NCBI GenBank assembly: GCA_002633025.1
Contig: NMRB01000188.1
Location: forward strand, 105,360-169,359
DNA from: Notospermus geniculatus
Lineage: Eukaryota; Nemertea; Pilidiophora; Heteronemertea; Lineidae
DNA: 64,000 nt
Direction: 5' to 3'
Position 1 is the first letter of the stretch. The number at the start of each line of letters is the position of its first letter. Below, piece after piece: positions 1-12,800 of this stretch. A program made the position numbers and the translations under genes. Below the pieces are notes generated by a model, which worked only from the letters and a program-made list of their open reading frames with translations, ran no database searches and had not been told where the DNA came from.

Positions 1-40
1 TGAATTGAATTGAATTGAATTGAATTGAATTGAATTGAAT
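1..40. repeat. (TGAAT)8 microsatellite
   Basis: Eight perfect copies of TGAAT open the window; the array may continue to the left. Confidence 0.95.
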
Positions 41-468
41 ATATTTAGAGACGCGTCTCATTTTTTGCAAACGTTTCTAAATTTTGAGGTTTTCCCCCAC
101 TGATTGTGGTACACTTCGGGGTGTTCCTAATTTTTTGTCTTACACTTAAAGAGTTATTTAAAAGTGTTACACCCGCTAAGTGTAGCATGTGTAACACTTC
201 AGTTTTTAGAGTGTAGGTGCTACCCCCGCCTTGATAAAAGGGTGAGGAGATCAACAGGTTCCAGCCTGTTATGAGACAGTTTGTTCCACAGTAATGTCGC
301 TAAGAGACAGTGCTCACAAAAAGAGATTCAGCCATATAGGCAAAGGAAGAATCGAGAGCAAAAGTTTGTAGGGCATTGTTTTTGTGTCCATCTTCTACAA
401 TATTTTCCTGGGTAAACACCTCATCAGTAGATTACCCAAGAAGTACCTCAGATTATATTTTATCACAA

Positions 469-894
469 TTACACTGCAGGATCCCGTTTACGACTGGAGT
501 GTTTCTTCAACTCCTCTCGCAGTGATCCAGCCACCTTTTTCGAACTCCCCTTAACAATGTCGACTTCATCTGTTCCATCATCTAATGTGCCTCCAATCTG
601 TTCCACCGGCGATGTTTTACCCTTCGATTTCCTAAAATGGCTCGATTTTGGTCGTGGTTTCGGTTCAGGTTCAGGTTCATCCCAGGCAGATCTTGATCCA
701 GAGCCGTCACTGGTCCTTGATTGAGCTGATATTGGGCGTCGCCTCTCCTGTGGTGGTAGCACAGTTGTGATTTGCTTGTTAGGTGCACGTCGCTGAAGGG
801 CGGAGTTTATCCCCAGCGGAGGAGGATGCACGTCTCCTCCTGGTGGTAAATTGTCTAATGAAGGTGGCCCTCGGATGGGTAATGTGCGGTTGTC
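469..894 (-). CDS. KIAA1549-like exon 18: C-terminal exon and stop
   Basis: Acceptor CTTTCATTTTAG, phase 0, 141 codons and a TAA stop at 471-469. It begins DNRTLPIRGPPSLDNLPPGG, is Pro/Arg-rich with an EPEPEPKPRPK run, and ends in a mixed-charge helix (GSLREELKKHSSRKRDPAV). No classical PDZ-binding end is present. No AATAAA lies between the stop and base 1 on the minus strand, so the 3' end may be outside the window or use a variant signal. Confidence 0.7.
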   Translation of the reverse strand, partial: DNRTLPIRGPPSLDNLPPGGDVHPPPLGINSALQRRAPNKQITTVLPPQERRRPISAQSRTSDGSGSRSAWDEPEPEPKPRPKSSHFRKSKGKTSPVEQIGGTLDDGTDEVDIVKGSSKKVAGSLREELKKHSSRKRDPAV

Positions 895-3800
895 CTAAAA
901 TGAAAGACAGAGATGTATTAGAGTGCAGAAACAGCTACAGGATAGCATGGAAAGCGATCATTTCAACTTCGTTGAAAGCCAGTATCCATTCCAATAAATA
1001 TTTAATGGACTATAAAGGTCCCATCAAAATTTGATGGGACCTTTATAGTCCATTAATTGTGTGCTACTTCATTTACCAAACTGTTGATGAGGACTACCTA
1101 AAGTAGGGATTTGGAATAAAGGGGAATCAATTTTCCCCAATGATCATCATTCAAACTACCCACATGTATGAATGCAACAGCTGTGAGCTACGGTTTATGC
1201 CATAGATACCGTAATCACACCATGCAGAAATGCTAAAGCTTGTGGTTTTTATGATACAAATTGATTTCGTGCGGAAAGCAGCATTCGGACATGGCCACAG
1301 AAAATGTATGGTGCTAACACAACCAAGCTGAGCTGTACAACAAATATTACTTCCCACCACCAGGGCAGTTAATCCTAGTCTGAAATCTAATTCGATCATT
1401 ATCAGTCATGAGGAAATTAATGACAATGTAAAAGAAACAAGTGAAGGGGAACCTGTCATAGCAGCCATCAGAATATCAAATTCTGGAAAAGATGGCATGT
1501 GGATCAGCTCTGACGAGTCAAAACAAAATCATTGGGTGACCTCAATTATTGCAATTTGTGCACTGACCACTGATTAAAACCAGCTACCAGGAGACCCCTG
1601 CAAATATATGATCAAAACGAATGGAGTACTGGTATACAACAAGAAAATGCAACATACAAAGCCCCCCAAACTTTGAGAACAATAACTTCATAACTACATC
1701 AAGCTTTGAATGCAAAAGCAAAGTGCATAGTGGCCCATTCCCACTGACAAATGTACCGGTAGACTGAAAGTTAAGATCAGAAAACTTCACCTCATGCACC
1801 CTCCAATTAGATCCCCATCTGCCTTATCCCCATTAGAACTTCTCATAGTCATACCACCCAGTAGTTACCCCACCACACCTTGTTACCACAAGTTCCAATA
1901 TGAACACAACTGTGACCACAAGAGTCAACAACCGGCTGTCAACATAAGTTCCAACATTTGCCCTACTGATTGACAAATGTTCCAACACTAACACCACTGG
2001 GTTACCAAGGTTCCACAGTAACATCACTGGTTACCAAACATTCCAACAGTAACACCACTGGTTACCAAATAAGGTTCCAACAGTAACACCAATGGTTACC
2101 AAATGTTCCAACAGTACCACTGGTTACCAAATGTTCCAACAGTACCACTGGTTACCAAATGTTCCAACAGTACCACTGGTTACCAAGTGCCATCAGTAAC
2201 ACCACTGGTTATCAAGGTTCCAACAGAAACACTGCAGTTTTGAAGTCTCATGTGACATCACATACTTCATGCAGGGTGCAACCAACCAATAACAGAAGTC
2301 ACCGTTTGTCAGGGTACTGGACCAAAATACGGCAATGTCCCTAAAGCATGCAAAATCGAACCGTCTTACCTTGTGCGCCACCCTCCAGAGATTGGATTTG
2401 TTGAGAGGGTAGGATAGGAGCTAATAGTAATAACGATATAGGGAGGGGATTAGCACAAGGAGAGGAACATCACTTTTGAAGGACTACTCTACTATGGACA
2501 CCCTTTAGACACACACAAGTCCTGAAATGATCATATTTAATGAAAATGAACATTTTCTGGGTGTTTTCCACAGATATTGTGTCCTCAAAGCAGGGTGTCC
2601 AACATGAGAAGTCCCACTTGACCGCCAACCCACTAATCTAACGTTCGAATATTTATCACTACTGGCTGCATAAGCACCCACTTAACTTCCTATTTTTATC
2701 ACTGAAAATACGGAATGAACATATGGAAGTGACTCGATAAGAATGGTAAATATTCAGATTGATTTCAAAGACATTATTGTGGCTCTGTAGACAACAGTTT
2801 TCGACTTGAGAAATATATATAGGCTACAAGTAATGGAGAAAAAGTAAGTAATATACAAGTAATGGAGGATGAAACCAGGAAATCTGCAAGAAATGTGAAA
2901 TTGTTCCTATTGCAAGTTGAACACTCAACTCCATCGTGTAGTTGAAATGACTGCATGCAACCACTGAGGGACCAAACAAACACAAAACACTACGGTAGGA
3001 AACAACACAGTTGATAATTTCTTGAAAACCCAAAGGAGAAATGCAACAAAATAAAGGCGTACCGGGGTATCACATAACATCATAAATAAATAAATAAATA
3101 AATAGATTTATTTATGATGACATATTTTGCCAATGGATTCTGTGAAACGATAGTGACCAAAACATCATGTAGAAAGGAGCAGTTAAATTATAACTGAGGT
3201 TAGTGAAGCACAAAATGTGCTAGTATTCTCACCTCATCATAGTGTCTCAACTTTGGCTTGTAAACATCCTGTTAAAAGGCAGTTATACTGAAGTACTAAT
3301 CAGAATCTGTGAAGTCTTATGATCATGGATCATCGCTTACGAGATTGATAGCTAATTAGCAACCATTTGACATGCGTCAATCACCAGTTAGGTCAGTCAT
3401 CCAGTACAAGACAAGAAATTGTCAGTATGTTCATTGCCCTGTTCCTGATGACTTTTGGGTTCAGAATGATCAAGAAAGTGACAAACTTTTCATCTTTTCC
3501 ATCCTCCAGCTCATTGCAGCCTATAGCAATATGTATGATGCTGACTTAAGATTAATTAGCCAAGCCCCATCCAATTCTCCTGGTAATTGAGCTAATTGTG
3601 GAATTTTTGTCATCGCTACTTACTGGTGGATCCATTCTTGAATATGTGTACATTTCATACTGTTGGTTTGCAAGAAAAGAAATGAAGTTAGGGTGAGAAA
3701 TGACAAACAATTGAAATGAAAGCGCAGGTACTCTGTGCTAGATGCGGGACAGAAGGCTAGTAACAACTCCTGGGGATTAGGATACTACTAAACTTGGTGA

Positions 3801-6800
3801 ACCTGAGTTCAAATAAAACCTTTTTCCAATGTTTCCATCTACTGGATTGTAGTTTGCAGATATGCGATTAGGAGATACATGTAGCCTATTCTACGATGGT
3901 GTGCATGTATTAAATGGTAAGTTGTAGCTGAAGAAGTTGTAGCTGACACTCCTACTCTATTAGGAGGAAAATGTAGACAAGTTGCTATCAATGGTATGAA
4001 TTGGTTTAGAGAGGGGAAGCTGAAGGTGTAGAGAGATAATCGAGACAGGAAAAAGTCCAGTAAAGTAGGTTACCGGTAGGCTACTATATTGAAATGGAGT
4101 AAGATCATTCTTTACCTGTTGTTGCAAGACTGGTTCAATCCGTGCAATTTCATCAGACGTTTTGTACGGTGATGGTCCGGCTGTGCTTCCTGTCATGGCT
4201 GCTCCTTTATCTATCAACATCGGTAGGTGTGTCTTTGACTGACCCTCTGAAAAGAACATTGAGTTAGAGTCGCACTGTATACATGCCAAGTCTTTCTCAG
4301 CAGTCGTATCAGCATAAAATAGATTTGCCACAAACTTTCTCCATTTATTTCCCTCAATTTTTGAACCATAATTTGAACTTCCAAGGTCCTTTTGGTATAA
4401 TGCATGCCTTTACCTTATGAAATCAACACTGCTAATATTGCCTGAATAACTTACCTTGTGAAGGAGACGGTTTCACCAATGCCGTTACAGGCATGACCCC
4501 TTCATCACTGTCTTTCACTCTGAGAAAGCAACAAAATGTTTTAATGCAGGTGACTGTGCATCAGTTTGCTCTTTGGTGAATCATTCAAACCAAGCCGCCA
4601 AGCACTTCAGTCCAAGACAAAAATCACATTTGCTGGAGCCAATATGAAAATTTCCCTCAACCAATCACCACTGAAGTTCATGAAAACTACTACCGGTATT
4701 ACATGTATGAAGACTACTAAATCTTCAATCCACCACCTAAACCTTGATGTTTAAATTTTTTTCATCGACCATCTTAAGCCCTCTTCCACCATTATATCAA
4801 TTCAAACTCACCTATCATCATCATCAAACCTTTTATAACGTGACCTTAATTTTTCACCAGCAACCTTATCAAGGAGGCTGGTAGGATATGCAAAAGAACG
4901 AAACAGTTCAAAATGCAAAAAAAAGAATGAGTATTTACTTTCCTGAAAGTGACAGGGCTGTGTTTAGTAGTGGGAGACTGGGGGATGTTAGTGATCATGA
5001 CCAGTAATGGTATTAACGGTAGGTGTGAGTGAGTCAGTGAGCCAGGGAGGGTGATATTACATGTATGTGTCACACGTTTTGTGTAGGCAATAATCTTGCA
5101 TGCAATGACCAGGATGATATGGAGAAGAGGCCAATATTTGTAAGAAAGATTCAGGAAAGACAAATTGAAAATGAAGGCCAAGTTGGTGAATATCGGAAAG
5201 GATTTGAAATATAGAAATTAGAGAGGTGATATTGTATAAACAAAACATTAAACAAGTTAAAGAGATGGCAAGTTTTGTTAATACTCATTCAACTGTAATT
5301 TATCTACCTCTCTCGTGCCATCTGCGCCTCCAGGCGTGCCTGCAGGAGGCGTTTACGTTTGGTCAGAGGGGCATTGGAGGCACGCCCATGTGGTGGGGGA
5401 AGGGGCGCTGGTGCTGGATGGGACAGCTGTCGATCTGTCCTGTCGCTAGATTCACTGGGTTCAGGGGTCACACGATTACTGCTGTTTAAAGAAAAAAGTT
5501 GGTCCGAAATGAAAATAAATGGCCATAAGTAACTTTTGGATAGGTCTTGATGGAAAAGGCCCAACTTGCTTTCTGGCTAAGATTAGTGTATATTAACCTG
5601 CAGTGGATTCAAATCCGAGGCCCTAGGAATTGATTCTTCAAAGATCTCAACTAAAACCAAACAAAGACTAAAAAAAACCTCCACGCTGTTGCAATGAAAA
5701 CTGTATAACATTTTCAATCAAATCATCGAGTATCTTTTATAAAAGCTTTTACTTACCGAGGAGGAACAAGAGTAAAAGCATTACCCAGTAATTTACTCAT
5801 GCGTTTGCGAGTGTCTGTCAGTGTCTCACTGTCGGACTGAAAAGAGCGAAGAGTTTCAGGTACCGGTACTGAACATGTACATGTACATCTTCTGTCAGGG
5901 CTGACGTGCCTCTAGTTGCAAGTCCTGGCTGTCAACACCATACCGGTATCTTTTTTAGCTCTATCTCACCTCATTATTGGCTCTTATGTAGGGACAAACC
6001 AGAGCCTGGAGAAAACCTAGTGTCAGATTGAACGAAAGCATTCATGAACTTCAAAATAAAAGCTTCTGTGATGAAAAGTTTCTATTTCCATACCAAGATA
6101 CTTACAGACTTCGGTGTCCGTAGCAGAGCTGGTGTAGGATGAGCCATCCCCTCTGGTGGTGGATGTTCCCCTAGGAGGGATGCCTGCTCTGTCGTCCTCT
6201 CTGGAAGATGAGCCTCGATGTCATAATTTTTCTTTCTATACTGCCCCACCATACCGTCATCAAACAACTGATCCAGTTCTTTACGGAAATGCTTTGATGG
6301 AATTCTTTTGCCACGGCTGTTTGGATGAAAAAGATGAAGATTATTTCACATTGTTTCAACTCTCGTGGCAGAGGTGCATTTATGGTGGCATGCGCTCCTT
6401 TTACTAGTGCAAAAGTGTGTTTTATACTATGATTTTGAGCATTTTCAGAGTAGCCAACTCCTAATGCATTTACATTCGATTATTCTCAACAAAATCACAG
6501 GTACCGGTATATGCCAACTGAGGACACTATGAGGAATAAGGTCAAGGTTACAATATTGTTGTAGATTTAGGCGGTGTTAGGCCCTCGAGCCTAACGTCCG
6601 GACTTTTGGCTTGACGGAAAAATGCCCACCTTGTGTGCGGGAGATCTCGGTTCGATCCCCGGTGCGGTTCATCACGCTATCAGGAATGAGGCCAAGGTCA
6701 AAATTATTTATGCAATGTAGGCCATGGTCAGGTTCAAGGTCAGGTTGAGGTCAGCACAAGGTCAAGGACAAATAGAACAAGGTTGTTTCAATGTAAAGTC

Positions 6801-9800
6801 TTCAGTTCTTACCGTCTGTGTCCCTTGCCCTTTCCAATAGGAGGCGGTGGTATGTAGTTGTCATCACCAATAACATCAGCAATGTCAACTGATTTTGCCA
6901 TGTGAGCCCGTTGTCTCAGGCGCATTTTGTTACGCCAGTGTTCAATCTGAGACTTTTGTTGCAAGCTTTTTTCCATCTAAAAAAAACAAAAATCGATCAT
7001 CGTGAGGTTAACTCCCATAGCAAATTGCATTCAGTTTCCTTTCACATTGTTCCAAAACTCACCCCAAAGTCTCTATTTCTGCCTGTCCCGGTCACAAGCC
7101 ATGACTGTAGGACGGCAGGAAGCGCACCAGGTTTCTCATCTGAAAGTAAAAGCACATTAAACGGATGAAACTACCACTGCATTTTTTTAATACTCTTCTC
7201 CTGATGTCAAACCTTGACCTTATCTAAATTTGTCCTTGAAGCATCAGTGACCTTGACAATGTTCTTCACTACTTTTTGCTCTTCTTTTGATTCACATTGA
7301 TGTAGACATCTGCTTTTTCTGAAATGCTAAAATCATCATGAACAGATGTGCTTACCTTGTTGCATCGATTTCGGAGCAGGGTGATGATTTGCCACAACAT
7401 CCTCATCAGAGTAATGCATAGAATCACTTGTGGTATCCATTCTGAGGGAGAGAAAAGGGCCTATTTCAGTGTCCAGGCCAACAGGGTTTGGTGTGCTCAC
7501 ACAGCACATCACAGTCCTTCTCCTTGTTGGTCCTCAAGAGTTGGAATTACCGTCATATTTTTCTGAAGTTGCTTTCTATGCAGGCAACTCAACCATTGAA
7601 AACTATGGGCAGTGCCTTCAGGCATCCAACAAAGTGTTGTCCTCTTTGACACAAGTTTATATAGATATTGGTAAGCAATTGATTCTGCAGTGGTAGTACT
7701 TACGTTGGCTTCGATGGCATTGGTAAAGGATGATCAAGGCGTGCTTCCAGGTCATTTGCTGTCCGCTTGGGACCTGAACCATTCATATCTACCACACCTA
7801 ACTTATTTGTTGATTTTTCCAACTGAAAGTGGATACGTAAAGATGAATCCTTTGATTGCTGGACCCTAGGGAGTCAGTGTTATGCATCATCATGCCTCAG
7901 AAAGGTGAAACAAGGTGTAACAGATAGAAGCAGCAGCATTAGCGGGGGTTTTCCTCTGATAAGGTTACAACTTTTCAAAGCCTTTCCTGGTACTTTTCCT
8001 CTGTTTGAGGCAATCACCATCAAGTTTTCTATAACCTATTTTCAGCTAATGACACAACACCCCAAATTTGGTTATTTCTTTTTGAGGAATGACCTTGCTG
8101 GCAGAGATCCACACCCTATCCATCTTAAAGAGCCCAACACCCAAGTGCTTCCCCTTCAAATAGAAACCAATTCACTCAGATTCCAACTGGAGGCTCCACC
8201 TCTGACTAATCATAAAGACAATATCCAGCTTTTATACGATTTCCACTACGCTGACTACAGTCTCAAAGCGATTCACAGTTATTACGCCAGTCTCCCCAGA
8301 AAACTTTTTGGCCAGGGAACTCAAGGAGCAGCTCATCAGCACACTGCTTGATCGTTTCAGAACAAATGAGAATGCAAATTGACTACCGGGTAGGCCTACT
8401 CGGCAAGGAATCGAACCTGTAAGTCCAACACTCCACCCCTCCACCACCGTGCGCCTCCACCTCTATAGAGAATATCACCAAATCTTATCAACCCTCAAGA
8501 AGCCAACACCCCAAACTGCCCACTTCTCCAAGAGGCTCACCAACTTTACTCCTGGCGAGAATGACACCGAGTGTCGTGTGGCCATATCTGTTTCTGGCGG
8601 GATGACTGTGTCGTTTGTCAACTCGTGGTATAGTGGAGGTGGGATCTCAATAGTTGTGTCAGTCTTATGATGAAAACAAGTAATTTGTGATAATCTGACT
8701 TTTCAATCCAAGTAATGCATACTGGTACTTTTTTCCACTGCAGCACTCTTCTGAGCATGTCACATTGAAAATGGCAATGTTGTTTCAGCTGTTAAACTTC
8801 ACTGGAGAAGCAGAATCACGACTGTACAAATCAGACAATATGAGTTGAAGGCGGATTAACCATTGGCACGTCCTCCGCTGCAGCAATCCCTGAATACAGG
8901 AATCATACTTACCAAGTGACCATTAAGTGGTTTGGGTCGTGGATGAAGAGAAGGTGTTTCCTCAGCATATGTCTCTCTCTTCTGTTCTGCTTTCCGACAG
9001 CATTTGAAGTAGATGAACAAAATCAGCCACAATAGGAATGCCATACCAGCCAAAGGCCCCAGAACAGCACCAATAATCCACAGTTTCTTGTCTTCCTCCG
9101 GGGTGGGACTGGGAGTTGTGGAATTTACTGGCAAAGATCATAAAAAAGAAACCTTTAATATCTTGTAATGAAAAGTGAATGTAATGTGGAGCAAGAGTCA
9201 AAATATTATATCAAAATTTATCACATCTAATCACTGAAGACAGATTTGAGATTTCAAGCTAGAACACACAGAACTCTAGATCAAAAATTCCTTCCCAAGC
9301 TATAACATGCAGAACTCTAAAACTTTTAAACTTATTTAGAACATGCGGAACTCTAAAAACTAAATTGTATCTATCCTTTCCAAGCTAGGACATGCATAAC
9401 TCTCTAACAAAATTGCAGTTTATTGGCTATTTGAAATATCAAACTGGGGAAAATCCTGATGATGAAATGAGTGTTCCAAGGACATGGTTCATAGTTTTCT
9501 TAAAACTGAAATAGTCGTGTCAATTCTTGCATGATTTGTCCAAGTTCAAAATGGTTAACAGTGGAGGGTAAGAGGAGTATGCAAAAAATGTACAATAACT
9601 GTGTGTTAGCCAAAATAAAAGCACTGAATTCCAAATTGCAATGGTTCAGAAAGCCAGGATTGCTGTCTGAATGTTTTCCTGTAACCAATCCTTGGCATCC
9701 ACTTCATCCTCTCAACGGCATTGGCAAGCATTGGACAATGAAGGATCCATAGTTTTGCACCATCTGAATTTGAACTGGTAAATCCTCCAGTAGAGTATTT

Positions 9801-12800
9801 GAAGAGAGGTTGTTCAAAGAAGCCATACAAAGCATTTCTCATCGATATTCTTTAACTCTTTCATTCCCAGTGGAAATTTCACCAAAAACAGAAAACTGTG
9901 CACCATTCTGAAACCTTATGAAATCCCTGTGTTTTTCACAGAGTTATCAGGAAGCTGACAGTGAGAGGACGAAGTCAAGCCAATTACCCATTCATTCTCT
10001 ACCACATCTAAGTAAAAAGATATTTCTTACCACTAGTATATTCTGAAAAATTGAGACAGTGTGATGATGATTAATGACTGAGAATGAATAGTGTATAGAA
10101 AAGTCATGATGTATCATTAATGAAAAGTACATGTATTGTATTGTATCCAAGGGTTACCTGGCCAGGACACAGAACGGTTGTTAAACAAAGGCAGCTTCCA
10201 ATTGGCTAATGCCTAGCTCATTTTATGGACTGAAAGAACTTTGAAGTTCATACAATCATCACTTTTTTGTACCAATGTTAGAATGTAAAAAACAGCGCAA
10301 TGGCTTGCCACCCAAAAATGGACAGAAATCTTAAACATGATGTATCTGTAATCAATGCATTAGATTGATGAAGGTGTGAGGTACTTACTTGATGCAACAT
10401 CAGCAATGTAGTAGCCAAGGGCAATGGCTAATTCTTGATCAGAATACAGGTTCATTAGCGACACAGCTTTGACACTTGTAAGGGTGTTACCGTCATAAAC
10501 AGCGTAGTAGACCATGTCAACGAGACTGCCACCATTTGGTCGAGTTATGTTGATAATCTGGAGGGAGAAATGGAAAGGTACTCGGGGTAACATCCAATGA
10601 TAGAGTTCTTGAGAGTGATATTGTCACATTCCACAATCTACAAACCAACATTTTAAAATGGCATCCTTGAAGAATTCTAAAGTATCCAGTAGGCCTATCC
10701 ATCAATTAAGAAAAAAAACTAGCTTGGTTGGTGCAAGTGAACTTTCCAAAGGGTCGAAGTGGTGGGAAGTAAAGTGGCTAAAGCAAGATTTCTCTACCTG
10801 AACAGTGTATCCATTGTAAGTACCAGCACGTTTTTTCCGACTGAGGAGAACACCAAAATCTGAATAGTCGCTCTCATATCCACTATCATAACTGGCCAGC
10901 TGAGGATCTTGCATCAACTGTTGGAACTCGGTGTCCCTCTTCCGTCGGAACAACGGCTGATATTTTCCAGTATCGATGAGTTTCTGCCTTTCATTACATT
11001 CCCAAAGCGTCTTTGCCAGCTTGTCCTCCATTTCAAATTTGAATTGATCAGTGGTAACGTCTCGATTAGTTGGCACACGAAGTTCTGAAATGGTTATGAA
11101 AGTAAGTGTAGGCTACTTTATAGAATTAGACTATCATTTGCAGGAAATAGTGCACAACACTAATCCTACTATCCTGGTAGCAATTGCGCGGCTTCTACAT
11201 CATAAAAGAGGAGGGACATTTTTTACTTACGGGTAACAATCCAACAGCACTGTGCAGACTGAGAGCCAGTGTCCAAAACTGGCCTTGCAGTTGTAGTTGC
11301 AACCGTCACTGGTTCTGTTGTTGTAGCAGATGCAGTCGTCACAGCAGACGAACTTGTTGATGCTTCAATCGAACTTGAGGGTGGTGGCGCAGAGCTTGAC
11401 TCAACAGCCGAAGATGACACTGAAGATGCTGATATCAGTGACGACAAAGATGGTGTCGATGAAGCTGCTGAACTGCTGATAACTGGAGTTGAAGACATCA
11501 CAAGTGATTCCGAACTTGATGAAGCTGACATCCTTGACTCCAGACTGGAAGACATCAGTCCAGAACTTGAAGATATAGATCTACTTGAAACCGGTGCTGA
11601 AGACATACTTGTGTAAGATTCCACACTTGATGACACCAACATTGAGGACTCCAAACTGGAAGGCTGAACCCCTGAACTTGAAACCGCTGAGCTGCTAGAA
11701 ACAGGTGCTGAAGACATACTTGTTGAAGATGCCACACTTGATGCAGATACGGATGATTCAAGACTCGATGGCATCAATTCAGAGCCTGAGATTATAGAAG
11801 TACTAGGAACAGGTGCTGATGTCATACTGACTGAAGATTCCACACTTGATGATACGGGCATGACGGGGGCTGATGACTCCAGACTTGATGACATCATTCC
11901 AGAGCTTGAGCTGGCAGAGCTACTTGAAACAGGTGCCGATATCATACTAAATGAAGATTCCACACTTGATGATACAGGTGCTGATGATTCCAGACCTGAT
12001 GACGTTAACCTAGAGCTCGAGACCGCAGGGCTTCTTGACACAGGTGTTGGAGACATGTTCATTGATGACTCCGTAGTTGATGACATCAACACTGAGGACT
12101 CCAGACTTGAGGGCATGAATCCAGAACTTGAGACTGCAGAGCTACTAGAAACAGGTGCTGAAGTCATACCTATTGAAGATTCCAGACTTGATGATACGGA
12201 TACTGATGACTCCAGACTTGAGGTCATCAATCCAGAACTTGAGACTGCAGAGCTACTTGTAACAGGTGCTGAAGACATGCTCATTGAAGACTCCATACTT
12301 AATGACATCAGCATTGTGGTCTCCAGACTTGAGGACAGAAATCCAGAACTTGAAACTACAGTGCTACTAGAAACAGGCACGGGTGACGTACTCACTGAAG
12401 ATTTCATACTTGAGGATGTCAGCATTGATTCGTCCAGACTTGAGGACAGGAATCCAGAACTTGAAATTACAGTGCTACCGGTACCAGAAACACTTGCTGA
12501 AGACATGCTCATCGAGGCCTCCATACTTGATGACATCAACAGTGAGGATGAATCTAGAATCATGAATCTAGAACTTGAAACTGTGGAGCTGCTGGAAACA
12601 GGTGCCAATGGCACACTTGTTGAAGTTGCCACACTTGATACAGATTTGGATGATTCCAGACTTGATGACATCACTTCAGAGCTTGACATTATAGAGCTTC
12701 TGGAAACAGGTGCTGTTGTCACACTAATTGAAGTTTCTACACTTGATGATACGGGTGCTGATGATTCCAGACCTGATGACATTAATCTAGAGCTTGAGAC

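Noticed and set aside
7905-8351. 148-codon plus-strand frame
   Set aside because: Lies antisense in an intron of the KIAA1549-like gene, has no recognised motif and adjoins a SINE fragment.
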